Source: Mariprofundus erugo (GTDB taxonomy: Bacteria; Pseudomonadota; Zetaproteobacteria; Mariprofundales; Mariprofundaceae). Taken from it: a stretch of DNA of 64,000 nt. The notes below the pieces were generated by a model, which saw only the letters and a program-made list of their open reading frames with translations, ran no database searches and was not told where the DNA came from. The stretch covers positions 1-64,000 of the forward strand of contig NZ_VBRY01000013.1 in NCBI RefSeq assembly GCF_005818865.1, in the 5' to 3' direction. The position numbers were made by a program, and so were the translations under genes. Shown in pieces: positions 16,526 through 26,383 of the stretch (positions are counted from its first letter, which is position 1; every line of letters starts with the position of its first letter).

Positions 16526-17794
16526 ATGGAGTCAATTCTCATCCAGCACGCCACACTCTTTATTGCACTTGCAGCCATATTCGGGCTGTTTATGGCCTGG
16601 GGCATCGGTGCCAATGATGTCGCCAATGCCATGGGCACCTCTGTCGGCTCCGGTGCACTGACTTTCCGGCAGGCGGTCATGATTGCTGCCGTATTTGAGC
16701 TTGCCGGAGCGGTTCTTGCCGGTGGCGAGGTGACGGCGACCATCCGCAAAGGCATTATTGATATTTCATCGATTGGCGATCAACCCGAACTGCTTGTCTA
16801 TGGCATGCTGGCATCATTGCTCGCAGCAGGTATCTGGCTGCTGGTTGCATCACGTCAGGGATGGCCTGTTTCCACCACTCACTCCATTGTCGGTGCCATC
16901 GTCGGATTTGGTGCTGTCGGCATTGGCATGGAAGCAGTCCACTGGGGTAAGGTTGGTACCATTGTTGCCAGCTGGGTCACCTCTCCGCTACTGGCCGGTG
17001 CAATCTCATATTTCCTGTTCAGAAGTATTCAGAAACTGATCATCAATACCGACAACCCGGCTGAAAGTGCGCGCAAATATGTACCCGCCTATATCTTTAT
17101 CGTCGGTTTTATCATTGCCATGGTGACCATGGTCAAGGGGCTGACACATGTTGGTGTAAAACTGCCAATGAACCAGAGCGCCATGATTGCTGTCGCCATC
17201 GGTATCCTCATCACCGTCATCGGGGCGGCTATGATCAAACGTATCAAGTATGATCCTGAAGCGAACCGCGATTTTCATTTTGCCAGCATGGAGAAGATTT
17301 TCGGCGTATTGATGATTTTTACTGCCATGGCCATTGCCTTTGCCCATGGCTCGAACGATGTCGCCAATGCCATCGGGCCGGTCGCAGCCATTGTCGGTGT
17401 TGTTCAGAGTGCCGGTGAAATCGCAGCCAAATCTGCGACGCCGCTATGGATCCTGCTGATTGGCGGTGGCGGTATCGTGTTCGGCCTGATGACCTATGGC
17501 CACAAGGTCATTGCCACCGTTGGCACCGGCATCACCGAGCTGACGCCTTCGCGGGGCTTTGCTGCCACGCTCGGAGCCGCGATCACTATCGTTTTCGCAT
17601 CAGGAACCGGCCTGCCTATCTCCACCACCCATACACTGGTCGGTGGTGTCCTTGGCGTTGGCATCGCCCGTGGTATCGGCGCACTGAATGGTGACGTCAT
17701 CAAAACGATTTTCATGTCATGGATTGTCACACTTCCGGCCGGTGCCGGGTTGTCGATCCTGTTTTTCTTCCTGTTCAAAGGCGTTTTGGGCTGA
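16526..17794 (+). CDS. pit: Low-affinity inorganic phosphate transporter, PiT family
   Basis: This 422-residue membrane protein has about ten helices and the two duplicated PiT signatures, GANDVANAMGTSVG near the start and HGSNDVANAIGPVAA after the central loop. PiT carriers move metal-phosphate complexes by proton symport. GGAG precedes the ATG. Together with the pst genes the locus holds both high- and low-affinity phosphate uptake. Confidence 0.95.
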   Translation: MESILIQHATLFIALAAIFGLFMAWGIGANDVANAMGTSVGSGALTFRQAVMIAAVFELAGAVLAGGEVTATIRKGIIDISSIGDQPELLVYGMLASLLAAGIWLLVASRQGWPVSTTHSIVGAIVGFGAVGIGMEAVHWGKVGTIVASWVTSPLLAGAISYFLFRSIQKLIINTDNPAESARKYVPAYIFIVGFIIAMVTMVKGLTHVGVKLPMNQSAMIAVAIGILITVIGAAMIKRIKYDPEANRDFHFASMEKIFGVLMIFTAMAIAFAHGSNDVANAIGPVAAIVGVVQSAGEIAAKSATPLWILLIGGGGIVFGLMTYGHKVIATVGTGITELTPSRGFAATLGAAITIVFASGTGLPISTTHTLVGGVLGVGIARGIGALNGDVIKTIFMSWIVTLPAGAGLSILFFFLFKGVLG

Positions 17795-17876
17795 ATCAGC
17801 GATAAGTAACCCAGCCTCGTGAGCTGCCGGTCATCTCTGGCCGGCAGTGCCAGACTCACAGCAAAGACTCTCCGCC

Positions 17877-18926
17877 TCACATAATCGGAGCATCGAAGTC
17901 ATCCATCGTCGAATCATCAAACACAACCTCGAACTCTGACTGAAAGGCCTCAACCACAGAGGCAACATCGCTGGCGTGCCTGAACTGGGCGATATGGCAC
18001 AGGGCATCGCCCTCATACACAAGCGGCAGATTCGTGCGCCCGATAATAATACCCGATGAGGGGGCATGAATTTTTTCATCCGCACCCCCGTAAGGATCGT
18101 TAATCAGCCCCAACAGATCACCCCGACTGACATGCGCCCCCATCGGCAAGATACTGCGATAAATTCCGCTGCGCGGTGCTCTCACCCAATAGGAGCGACT
18201 GGCCACCTGGGGCACATAGGGCTTGTTGATCTTCCGTTTGGAGAGCATGCCAATCTCACGCATGACCTGAACAATGCCGCGCACTCCGGCCCGAATGGAG
18301 ACCTCATCAAAACGCAGTGCTTCGCCTGCCTCATACACAATCCACGGAATACCAAGCTTGCCTGCCGCCTCACGTATCGTTCCCGGCCGCAATGCCGCAT
18401 CCAGCAAAACGGAAACAGGAAATGCATTGGCCATCTGACAGGTGGCAGGGTCATTCAGGCAGGCGCGCACCTGTGGCAGGTTATCGCGGTGAATGGCAGC
18501 AGTATGCAAATCAATGCCATGCGTACATTTGCTGACCACTTCATTGAGAAAAAGAGCGGCCAGCCGGGCTGCCATGGAGCCGGTTTCAGAGCCGGGAAAG
18601 CTCCGGTTCAGATCGCGGCGATCAGGCAGATAACGGATCTGGTGGATAAAGCCATAAACGTTGACGATCGGAATAGCGACCAGGTCACCACGCATTTTAG
18701 CCAGCGCCGGATGGGTCACCAGGCGCCGGATGATCTCCACCCCGTTGATCTCATCACCATGTAATGCGGCACAAACCAGCAGACGGGGGCCGTTTTTTCT
18801 GCCTCTGATCACATGGACCGGCATATGCAGACTGGTATACGTGGTCAGCGGCGGCAGAGGAAGTTCAATAATCTGCCGCTCGCCACGGCGAACGGAGCTT
18901 CCTCCGATGATCAGTTCAGCACTCAC
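17877..18926 (-). CDS. Succinylglutamate desuccinylase/aspartoacylase family zinc hydrolase
   Basis: This 349-residue protein has the M14-like zinc site of the AstE/AspA family: HGDE near residue 56 supplies a histidine and glutamate, and HGIDLHTA near 135-142 a second histidine. A C-terminal beta-rich domain with [11 protein letters not shown] resembles lipoyl-like folds. Such enzymes cleave amide bonds of acyl amino acids. Its ATG overlaps the rimK stop by 4 bases (ATGA). In this context it may act on glutamate-modified substrates, but that is inference. Confidence 0.85.
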   Translation of the reverse strand: MSAELIIGGSSVRRGERQIIELPLPPLTTYTSLHMPVHVIRGRKNGPRLLVCAALHGDEINGVEIIRRLVTHPALAKMRGDLVAIPIVNVYGFIHQIRYLPDRRDLNRSFPGSETGSMAARLAALFLNEVVSKCTHGIDLHTAAIHRDNLPQVRACLNDPATCQMANAFPVSVLLDAALRPGTIREAAGKLGIPWIVYEAGEALRFDEVSIRAGVRGIVQVMREIGMLSKRKINKPYVPQVASRSYWVRAPRSGIYRSILPMGAHVSRGDLLGLINDPYGGADEKIHAPSSGIIIGRTNLPLVYEGDALCHIAQFRHASDVASVVEAFQSEFEVVFDDSTMDDFDAPIM

Positions 18927-19825
18927 CCCTTGCCTTTGGTACGGGTATTGCCGGCTTTGGCATTGGACTCGATAAACTCGATAATCATGCCGGCGATATT
19001 CTTGCCGGTTGCCGTTTCTATGCCCTGCAGGCCGGGTGAAGAGTTTACCTCCATCACAACCGGCCCGTGGTTGGAACGCAGAATATCAACACCGGCCATA
19101 TTCAGCCCCATAATCTTGGCTGCCTGTACAGCAGTCTGGCGCTCGGCACTGCTGATCTTCACAAGCTCAGCCGTACCACCACGATGAATATTGGAACGGA
19201 ATTCACCCGCCTTGCCCTGCCGCTTCATCGCTGCCACCACCTTACCGCCCACCACAAAGCAGCGGATATCGGAACCGCCGGCCTCCTTGATAAACTCCTG
19301 AACAAGGATATTGGCATTCAAACCATGGAATGCCTCAATCACACTCTCGGCGGCCTGCTGGGTTTCCGCCAGCACCACACCGATGCCCTGGGTTCCCTCA
19401 ATCAGCTTGACCACCAGCGGGGCCCCGCCGACCAGTTTAATCAGATCTTCCGTATCATCGGGATAGCGGGCAAAACCGGTGACAGGCAGACCGATGCCCT
19501 TGCGGGCCAGCAGCTGCAGACTGCGCAATTTGTCCCGCGAACGAGAGATGGCAACCGACTCATTCAGCGGGTAGACCCCCATCATCTCGAACTGCCGCAG
19601 CACGGCGGTACCATAGAAGGTCACCGAGGCACCGATACGCGGGATCACAGCATCAAAATCGAGTCGCTCACCACGATATTGCACCGACGGATTCATGGAG
19701 GTGATATTCATATAGCAGCGCAGATGATCAACCACCCTGACCTCATGGCCGCGCGCTTTCGCCTCCTCAACCAGTCGCATGGTTGAGTAGAGCTTTGTAT
19801 TTCTCGACAAAATACCGATTTTCAT
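18923..19825 (-). CDS. rimK: RimK family ATP-grasp glutamate ligase
   Basis: This 300-residue ATP-grasp protein matches RimK in size and sequence, with [14 protein letters not shown] at the start, [14 protein letters not shown] in the ATP-binding part and [13 protein letters not shown] near the end for metal binding. RimK adds glutamates to the C-terminus of ribosomal protein S6, and E. coli RimK can also make poly-alpha-glutamate. It overlaps both neighbours by 4 bases, so the three proteins are made together. Confidence 0.93.
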   Translation of the reverse strand: MKIGILSRNTKLYSTMRLVEEAKARGHEVRVVDHLRCYMNITSMNPSVQYRGERLDFDAVIPRIGASVTFYGTAVLRQFEMMGVYPLNESVAISRSRDKLRSLQLLARKGIGLPVTGFARYPDDTEDLIKLVGGAPLVVKLIEGTQGIGVVLAETQQAAESVIEAFHGLNANILVQEFIKEAGGSDIRCFVVGGKVVAAMKRQGKAGEFRSNIHRGGTAELVKISSAERQTAVQAAKIMGLNMAGVDILRSNHGPVVMEVNSSPGLQGIETATGKNIAGMIIEFIESNAKAGNTRTKGKG

Positions 19826-20271
19826 CTTTTCACCTCTAAATTTGCCCCGGACAACAGATAGGATCCTGATGGATCCACAACCAGGTGGCGGGCCACCATC
19901 GCAGTACGTCCCAGCAAGACACGAAAGCGCATCGAATCACGATTGGTCAACGTAAATTCGGCAGGAAAACTGATCGGACCGAGCACAATCGTGGTACGGA
20001 TCACAGGGCGCAGTTCGCGATGGCCACCGGAATCACAGACCACCCGCTCATCGACGATCTCCGCTGCACACACGACCTGGCTATCACGACTTAATTGCAC
20101 CGGGTGCATACCAAAACGAATCCATGGTGCTCCGTCCTGTGTAAAACGTTCCTGGCTGAATGCATGCAGGCAGGAGGTCCTGGCACCGGTATCGACTTTC
20201 ACCTTGATGCGATCAAGCCCCAGCTCGGGAAAGGCTGCCCACTCACGCCAACCGATGGTGATCATCTCCAC
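19822..20271 (-). CDS. Retropepsin-like zinc protease, RimB type
   Basis: This 149-residue protein belongs to the family often named ATP-dependent zinc protease, which has a retropepsin-like fold with a VDTGARTS motif (Asp27-Thr-Gly-Ala). In Pseudomonas the RimB member trims glutamates that RimK adds to S6. The start is a GTG at 20271 with GGAGG 7 bases before it; an ATG two codons later is too far from that site. It heads the three-gene operon. Confidence 0.85.
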   Translation of the reverse strand: MEMITIGWREWAAFPELGLDRIKVKVDTGARTSCLHAFSQERFTQDGAPWIRFGMHPVQLSRDSQVVCAAEIVDERVVCDSGGHRELRPVIRTTIVLGPISFPAEFTLTNRDSMRFRVLLGRTAMVARHLVVDPSGSYLLSGANLEVKR

Positions 20272-20474
20272 AGGGCAGCCTCCATTTCAGAAAATATGTT
20301 ACGCATTCCTTATGCCATCCAATAGCTGAGAAGAAATCTTCCGGTCGCAATGAGCCAGGATCGAACCACCGGGTCGGCCAGCAGCCTAGGAGGGCATCAT
20401 CACAATGGGAAGTAACAGCACGATGACGTCAGCAGCTCTTTACAATCGCCATGCCTGCACCGGTGCAACACATT

Positions 20475-22187
20475 TCAGCGGATATAGGCATCGGCTGCAT
20501 ACCTTCGCATCATACGATGACTATTAAAGAGCGAGGCATTCTTGCAGATCGCCCCCTGCATCACTGAAATCCAGCCATCCCGGTTATCGCGATATAACGG
20601 CAACACCACCTCCTCCAGCTTGCGATACAAGGCTGCTGCATCATTGCCATTGGCAACATCACAGCTCTCACCATCATCACAGCTTTCGCCAATGGCCCAG
20701 CCGGTCACCCCCTCAATGCACCCCTCAACCCACCATCCATCCAGTACCGACAGGTTCGGCACGCCATTAAACGCAGCTTTCATACCACTGGTGCCGGAGG
20801 CCTCAAAAGGCTTTAGCGGCGTGTTCAGCCAGATATCGGAACCGGAGACCAGCTTAAGGCCGGTTTCCATGTTATAACCCGGAATAAATACGACACGAAT
20901 ATCATCCGACAGTTGCCGTATATATCCGTACAGCTGCCTGATCAGCTGCTTGCCCTGTTCATCTCTCGGATGAGCCTTACCGGCAAGAACAATCTGAAAC
21001 GGCTGTTTGCGTGCAATCGCCCGCAAACGTTCGATATCATAAAACAGCAGGTCCGGTCGTTTATAGGCGGTCATCCGACGGGCAAAACCAAGAATCGGCA
21101 CATCGACATCAAGCGAAACATGGCACCGTTCTTCTACCAGCCTGACAAGCTCCTGCTTGGCCTCCATATGGGTCTGCCACAGCTCTTTCTTCGGAATACA
21201 GCAATCCGCGCGCAACAACTGCTCAGGCTCATGGCACCAGCCGGGCAAATGCGCATCAAACAACTTGCGAAATGGAATGCTTGTCCAGCTGTGCGGATGC
21301 ACACCATTGGTGATGGCCCGTACATGGTAGCCCGGAAACATCCGCCGTGAGACCTCGGCATGGCGCTTGGCCACACCATTGACGTAATCGCTCATATTCA
21401 TGGCCAGGCGGGTCATATTCAACTCTTCCCTTCCCGCCAGCAGCATCAATGTATCGTTGTCGACAAAATCATCGAGCAGGCGATGCACCAGCTCATACGG
21501 GAATCGATCCTGCCCTGCCTCCACCGGTGTGTGGGTGGTGAAATTGCACAGCTCACGCACGGCCGGAATATCATACGGACTATCCCCCGGCCGCAGACCA
21601 TCCGCCGGATAGGCATGACGTCGCAACAGCTCAAGCGTCAGCAGCGCCGAGTGCCCCTCATTCAGGTGGTACTGACGCACATGAAAATCGAGCGCATGCA
21701 ACAATCGGGCACCGCCGACACCGAGCACAATCTCCTGCTTCAGACGATAAGCTGCATCACCGCCATAAAGGCGATCGGTGATCTGGCGGTCGTCCGCCCT
21801 GTTTTCATCCAGATCCGTATCAAGCAATAACACAGGCTGGCGCCCGCCCAGATAACTCTCCAGCACATATAACCAGCCACTGACCCATACATCACGCCCG
21901 TCGATGACAACCGCCACCTTGGCCGGTAACGGGTGGGCGTATTTTTCCGGCGCCCATGTATCAGCGCTCTCGCTCTGCCCTCCCTCTTCGTCGATGTGCT
22001 GATGAAAATAGCCCAGCCGTGAAACCAGCGTCACAGCCACCATCGGCATCTGCAGGTCGGCTGCCGAACGCAGGGTATCGCCGGCAAGCACACCCAGTCC
22101 CCCGCTATAGGTGGGAATATCATTCTGCAACGCAATCTCCATCGAAAAATAGGCGATGCGTTCATTACGAATAAACTCTCTGAGCAT
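20475..22187 (-). CDS. glgP: Alpha-glucan (glycogen/starch) phosphorylase
   Basis: This 570-residue GT35 phosphorylase belongs to the shorter alpha-glucan phosphorylase type. It has RIAYFSMEIALQ at the start, the active-site stretch YHLNEGHSA, and the pyridoxal-phosphate lysine in EASGTSGMKAAFNG. It releases glucose 1-phosphate from storage glucan using inorganic phosphate. GGAGGATCAC precedes the ATG. The TrkA_C membrane gene upstream ends 27 bases before it, so both may be cotranscribed. No synthase or debranching gene lies in the window. Confidence 0.93.
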   Translation of the reverse strand: MLREFIRNERIAYFSMEIALQNDIPTYSGGLGVLAGDTLRSAADLQMPMVAVTLVSRLGYFHQHIDEEGGQSESADTWAPEKYAHPLPAKVAVVIDGRDVWVSGWLYVLESYLGGRQPVLLLDTDLDENRADDRQITDRLYGGDAAYRLKQEIVLGVGGARLLHALDFHVRQYHLNEGHSALLTLELLRRHAYPADGLRPGDSPYDIPAVRELCNFTTHTPVEAGQDRFPYELVHRLLDDFVDNDTLMLLAGREELNMTRLAMNMSDYVNGVAKRHAEVSRRMFPGYHVRAITNGVHPHSWTSIPFRKLFDAHLPGWCHEPEQLLRADCCIPKKELWQTHMEAKQELVRLVEERCHVSLDVDVPILGFARRMTAYKRPDLLFYDIERLRAIARKQPFQIVLAGKAHPRDEQGKQLIRQLYGYIRQLSDDIRVVFIPGYNMETGLKLVSGSDIWLNTPLKPFEASGTSGMKAAFNGVPNLSVLDGWWVEGCIEGVTGWAIGESCDDGESCDVANGNDAAALYRKLEEVVLPLYRDNRDGWISVMQGAICKNASLFNSHRMMRRYAADAYIR

Positions 22188-22214
22188 GTGATCCTCCGTA
22201 TGATGACGTTCTGT

Positions 22215-22901
22215 TCAGTGAACCATGCCGGCAAACTCGGTCTTTAGCTGTTCCAGCTGGCCATACACAATCATCTGGTCACCCGGCAGCAGCGGCTCAT
22301 GCATCTGGCGGGCAGCAATCCATGTCCGCCCCCGCTCCACCCCGAGAATCAGCATCTCCCGATGCCCTTTACCGATCTGAATGATGGATTGACCTGCCAG
22401 CACCGATGAGGGTTTTACCTCAACCTTCACCAGTCCGTACCCCTCCGCCAGGTGCAATAACTCCTCCACCGGCTCGAACTCAAACAGTGAACTGCGATAG
22501 AGCATTCGCTCAACCAGTCCCTCCCACTGCTGCATCAAGCCGATATGACGGGCAATCAGATAAATACAGAGTAACCCGGCCATCAGCACGAGTACATTTC
22601 TTGGCATGTTCTGGGCCGTCGTCATCACCAGAGAGGAGGTGCCGCTGACAGTCACAGCGGCGATACCGGCATAACCACCGATCATCAGGATACTGATAAT
22701 TTTTCGCCGGGTAGGATGGTTCACCACCTTTTCGGCCTCATGCGTGGTAAAACCCGTTGAGGTGAAGGCAGAAAGAGCCTGGAACTTGGCCTGATCATAG
22801 TGCATACCGGTCAGCATCAAGGCAATGGCACCGGCCCGAACAAAGAGCATGGAAATAAGAATTGCCATCAGGGTAGGGATGAGGAAATACAAACCACTCA
22901 T
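22215..22901 (-). CDS. Membrane protein with C-terminal TrkA_C (RCK_C) domain
   Basis: This 228-residue protein has three membrane segments in its first 125 residues and a cytoplasmic TrkA_C domain at about 145-225. Between the first two helices lies SAFTSTGFTTHEAE, reminiscent of a pore loop of TrkH/Ktr transporters, but one copy in a protein this short could pore only as an oligomer. GGAGGT lies 5 bases before the ATG. Ion specificity is unknown. TrkA_C domains usually bind ions or nucleotides and gate transport. Confidence 0.75.
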   Translation of the reverse strand: MSGLYFLIPTLMAILISMLFVRAGAIALMLTGMHYDQAKFQALSAFTSTGFTTHEAEKVVNHPTRRKIISILMIGGYAGIAAVTVSGTSSLVMTTAQNMPRNVLVLMAGLLCIYLIARHIGLMQQWEGLVERMLYRSSLFEFEPVEELLHLAEGYGLVKVEVKPSSVLAGQSIIQIGKGHREMLILGVERGRTWIAARQMHEPLLPGDQMIVYGQLEQLKTEFAGMVH

Positions 22902-22989
22902 GCTTGACCTCCGGTCTGCGACCGCACCAGGCGGGTCAGCCGCACACCATATGAGTCGTTTTATAACATGAAGTACTGCAAATATCCAC

Positions 22990-23147
22990 TTAAGGAGATG
23001 CTGATTTATTGCCCTCCTGGCAAAAATCAGTTCGCAAAGACAAAAGCGTGGTTTTGTCTTTGCTTACAAATCAGGCACTTACGCGTCTGATTTGGCGAGC
23101 CATCCATGGCTCGCTCGGAAGCGCCGAATTAATCAGCGCTTCCTTAA
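22990..23147 (-). repeat. Hairpin-chain repeat, short form (158 bases), inverted copy C
   Basis: This is copy A in the opposite orientation and of identical length, from TTAAGGAGATGCTGATTT to AATCAGCGCTTCCTTAA, again with TTAA at each end. All internal palindromes are kept. It lies upstream of the TrkA_C gene, in a 405-base stretch (22902-23306) that otherwise holds only the terminator at 23268. Confidence 0.88.
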
Positions 23148-23267
23148 GGAGGTGCTGCCCCACGGGCAGGATGCTGTGGATCACTATTCAGCTGCACATC
23201 AAACAAGGATGCGCTCAGTCGGATTCGCTGCATTACGCCGCGCCTCTGAAAAGACAACGCGGCAAAC

Positions 23268-23297
23268 AAAAAGCCGCCCCGTTTTTCGGAGCGGCTT
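23268..23297 (-). terminator. Terminator of the 45-residue acidic gene
   Basis: The palindrome AAAGCCGCTCCG / CGGGGCGGCTTT is followed on the minus strand by TTTTTGTTT, ending the transcript of the small gene that follows. Confidence 0.75.
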
Positions 23298-23306
23298 TTG
23301 CCTTAC

Positions 23307-23444
23307 TCAATCATCCCAATCATCGCCCCACTCATCTTCGTCATCATCATCCCAGTCATTATGATGCTTCTTTTTTCTACCGGGATTCCACGGCATGTCC
23401 TCTTCAAATGGTTCATTATCGTCGTTTTCGGGGTCGTATCCCAT
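23307..23444 (-). CDS. Small 45-residue tryptophan- and aspartate-rich acidic protein
   Basis: The protein runs MGYDPENDDNEPFEE, a short basic patch GRKKKHH, then a very acidic tail of D, E and W (NDWDDDDEDEW). It resembles the 63-residue protein at 28290 in its basic-then-acidic layout. AGGA lies 3 bases and GGAG 8 bases before the ATG, and a terminator follows directly, which supports a real short gene. No family is recognised and no function is proposed. Confidence 0.6.
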   Translation of the reverse strand: MGYDPENDDNEPFEEDMPWNPGRKKKHHNDWDDDDEDEWGDDWDD

Positions 23445-23583
23445 GCTTCCTGCTCCATTTTATATGCGTTTCGGGGGCGCAATAACTCCCGCGCACAATT
23501 CGAAAGGCAGGTGAAAGGCATGTAAAACGGAATATTTCGCACGCAGTGGAAGAAAAAATTCTACACCTGCATGACAAGGCGGA

Positions 23584-24819
23584 TCAGTGACCGATAAGGC
23601 TCCAGCCAAACAGCCCCAATAACGCAACCACCGTAGCCGGAATACCGACTCTGGCATGTTCGCCAAATCCGATCACCACCCCCATCTGTCGTGCCTGGGT
23701 CACCACAATCAGGTTGGCGATGCTGCCGATGAGAAAAAAGTTGCCCGCATAGGTCGTAGTGGCCGCCAGCAGATACCAGCTCTGGGCGGTATCCGGCAGC
23801 AGCGGAAACAACAACATACAGGCCGGCACATTGCTGATCAGGTTACTGAGCAGGGATGCCGCTACAATCAGGGTGCCATGCTGGTCAAGGTGAATACCGG
23901 CAGCCATCATCCACCTGCCCAGCGCTGGCAACCAGCCGGCAGCGGCAAAACCGGCATTCAGCACAAACAGAGCAGCAAACAGCGTCAGCAAATGCCAGTC
24001 AACCAGCCCCAGCATTGATCGGGTATGCATGCGTCTGGAGGCCAACAACAGTGCGGCAAGCCCGAGAGCCGACCACTCGCGGGGCACATCTGTAAAAAAC
24101 AGGGCAACCAGCAGCAGTAGCAACAGCCCCCCCTTGCCACTCTGCCAGCGATCAAATCCGGGCAGTTCCGCCGTATCGCCTGCCTGCACTGCCCCGCGTA
24201 CAGGCATACCTGCCGGCAACAGCTCACACCGGTACAGTTTCACCAGCAACAGAAATGTGGCCACCAGCGCCATCAGGGCCGGCGGCAGGCTCCACAGTGT
24301 AAAGGCGGCGAAATCAAGCCGACCGACCTGCCCCAGCAACATATTCTGGGGATTACCGATCAGGGTGGTCGCTGAACCAATATTGCTGGCCAGAGCCAGA
24401 CCAAGCAGATGGGGCACCGGCACAACCGATGCCCTGCGACAACAGTGAATAATCACAGGAGTCAGGGCAAGACAGACCACATCATTGACCAGCAGCGCCG
24501 ACATCAATGCCGAGCCGGCCATCACTCCGCCAAGAAAATGAACGGGATTTGCCAGCAACGGTGCCATTTTCAGCACCACCTGCGTATAGAAACCGCCCAG
24601 ACGAAACTGGGCGGAAAAAATCATCAGCGCATAAAGCAGTAACATGGTCGACATATCCACTGCTGCAAATGCGCGATCGGCAGCAAGCGCACCGCTTACC
24701 ACCATCAGCACGGCCCCGATCAGGGCAATGCCGGTCCGGTCCAGCGCCAGCCCCGGCACACGCCCCAGTGCCAGCCCGACATAAGAGAGGGCAAAAATAG
24801 CCAGCGTCAGATAGTCCAT
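23584..24819 (-). CDS. ArsB/NhaD (ion transporter superfamily) permease
   Basis: This 411-residue membrane protein has about eleven helices in two similar halves. [12 protein letters not shown] and [12 protein letters not shown] are re-entrant-type signatures of the ion transporter superfamily (CitMHS/ArsB/NhaD/SLC13). Substrate could be arsenite, sodium or a dicarboxylate and cannot be told here; no ars genes lie nearby. GAGGTG 5 bases before the ATG at 24819 favours this start over an in-frame start 63 bases upstream. Confidence 0.8.
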   Translation of the reverse strand: MDYLTLAIFALSYVGLALGRVPGLALDRTGIALIGAVLMVVSGALAADRAFAAVDMSTMLLLYALMIFSAQFRLGGFYTQVVLKMAPLLANPVHFLGGVMAGSALMSALLVNDVVCLALTPVIIHCCRRASVVPVPHLLGLALASNIGSATTLIGNPQNMLLGQVGRLDFAAFTLWSLPPALMALVATFLLLVKLYRCELLPAGMPVRGAVQAGDTAELPGFDRWQSGKGGLLLLLLVALFFTDVPREWSALGLAALLLASRRMHTRSMLGLVDWHLLTLFAALFVLNAGFAAAGWLPALGRWMMAAGIHLDQHGTLIVAASLLSNLISNVPACMLLFPLLPDTAQSWYLLAATTTYAGNFFLIGSIANLIVVTQARQMGVVIGFGEHARVGIPATVVALLGLFGWSLIGH

Positions 24820-25030
24820 GACTTCACCTCTTGATACGATCATCTCATGCAGGGGGAGCTTACAGGGATCAGCCCCCGTCACATGGCCGGCAGAGTGGTA
24901 TCAAACCATCGGCACACAACCCCTGCCCGGGCTTTGCCGAATCCACACAATAGCACAATGCTGCACTGGACAAATAATATCCTATGACACAACAATGCCG
25001 CACAATCGGAAGTCATCCGTGGAGAAAAAT

Positions 25031-26314
25031 ATGACCCAACAATATGCCAGCATTATTATCGGGGATGAGCCCGGCAAGGATTCATTGCCCATCCTGAAAG
25101 GCAGTATCGGCCCTTCAGCGATCGATGTCAGGGCACTGCTCGGCCAGAATGGCCTGCTCACCTATGACCCGGGTTTCCGCTCCACGGCCTCCTGCCAGAG
25201 TGCCATCACCTACATTGACGGTGATGCCGGACAACTGCTTTATCGCGGCTATCCGATCGAGGAGCTTGCTGCCAGCTGCAGCTTTTCCGAGGTGGCCCAC
25301 CTGCTGATGTACGGAGAGTTGCCAACCGCAGAGGAACTCACCGGGTTTCAGCGCAATATCAATGATCATAATCTGCTGCATGATCAGGTACTCTCCTTTT
25401 ATCATGGCTTCCGGCGTGACGCTCATCCCATGGCTGTCATGGTCGGTGTGGTTGGAGCCCTCTCGGCATTTTATCAGGACGCACAGGATTACAATCGGGA
25501 TGCCGATCAGCACAAGGCCGCCATCCGTCTGGTAGCCAAGATGCCTGCCATTGCCGCAGCCAGCTTCACCTACAGCATCGGGCGCCCCATCCGTCACCCG
25601 GATAACCGTCTGGATTATGCCTCCAATTTTCTGCAGATGATGTTCGGCAAACCCAACGAGCCCTACCATGTTGATCCTGTGCTGGCCAAGGCAATAGAAC
25701 TGATCCTGATTCTGCATGCCGACCATGAGCAGAATGCATCCACCTCAACCGTTCGTATGGCCGCCTCCTCCGGTGCCAACCCGTTTGCCTGCATTGCCTC
25801 CGGTATTGCCACCCTGTGGGGACCTGCCCATGGCGGTGCCAATGAGGCCGTACTCAACATGCTGGAGATGATCGGCTCACCTGACCGCATCCCCGATATC
25901 GTTCGCCGGGCCAAGGATAAAAATGATCCATTCCGCCTGATGGGCTTTGGACATCGCGTCTACAAGAATTACGATCCGCGTGCGGCCCTGATTCGCGACA
26001 CCACCCGTCAGGTACTGGCTCATCTCGGCATGGAGAACAGTCCGCTGATGGCAACTGCTCTGGAGCTGGAGCGTGTCGCACTCGAAGATGAATATTTCAT
26101 CGCCAAAAAACTCTATCCGAATGTCGATTTTTACTCCGGCATTCTGCTGCGTGCGATGGGCTTCCCCAGCCGCATGTTCACGGCGGTTTTCGCCGTTGCC
26201 AGAACCGTTGGTTGGGTCTCTCACTGGCTGGAGCTTAAGCGTATCGGTCACGGTATCGACCGGCCGCGCCAGCTCTATACCGGCCCGACCGTGCGTCACC
26301 TGGACAAACGCTGA
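25031..26314 (+). CDS. gltA: Citrate synthase
   Basis: This 427-residue type II citrate synthase has the catalytic regions [38 protein letters not shown] and PNVDFYSG, which supply the histidines and aspartate of the active site. It condenses oxaloacetate with acetyl-CoA as the first step of the TCA cycle. GGAG lies 6 bases before the ATG at 25031; a longer frame reaching 24818 has no such site and overlaps the divergent permease. It stands alone, with its own terminator. Confidence 0.97.
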   Translation: MTQQYASIIIGDEPGKDSLPILKGSIGPSAIDVRALLGQNGLLTYDPGFRSTASCQSAITYIDGDAGQLLYRGYPIEELAASCSFSEVAHLLMYGELPTAEELTGFQRNINDHNLLHDQVLSFYHGFRRDAHPMAVMVGVVGALSAFYQDAQDYNRDADQHKAAIRLVAKMPAIAAASFTYSIGRPIRHPDNRLDYASNFLQMMFGKPNEPYHVDPVLAKAIELILILHADHEQNASTSTVRMAASSGANPFACIASGIATLWGPAHGGANEAVLNMLEMIGSPDRIPDIVRRAKDKNDPFRLMGFGHRVYKNYDPRAALIRDTTRQVLAHLGMENSPLMATALELERVALEDEYFIAKKLYPNVDFYSGILLRAMGFPSRMFTAVFAVARTVGWVSHWLELKRIGHGIDRPRQLYTGPTVRHLDKR

Positions 26315-26326
26315 ATCAAAAAACGG

Positions 26327-26355
26327 AAAAGGCCGGCGCAAACCGGCCTTTTTTT
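26327..26355 (+). terminator. Terminator after gltA
   Basis: The stem AAAAGGCCGG / CCGGCCTTTT runs into seven T just after the gltA stop codon. Confidence 0.85.
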
Positions 26356-26383
26356 ATGGTGAATAATATTTATAGTGCATGCA

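Noticed and set aside
17823-17846. Hairpin CTGCCGG / CCGGCAG between convergent pit and desuccinylase genes
   Set aside because: The stem is short and no T run follows on either side, so it is not called a terminator.
24818-25030. Upstream extension of citrate synthase by 71 codons
   Set aside because: It overlaps the divergent permease start, has no citrate-synthase similarity, and the internal ATG has a good ribosome-binding site.
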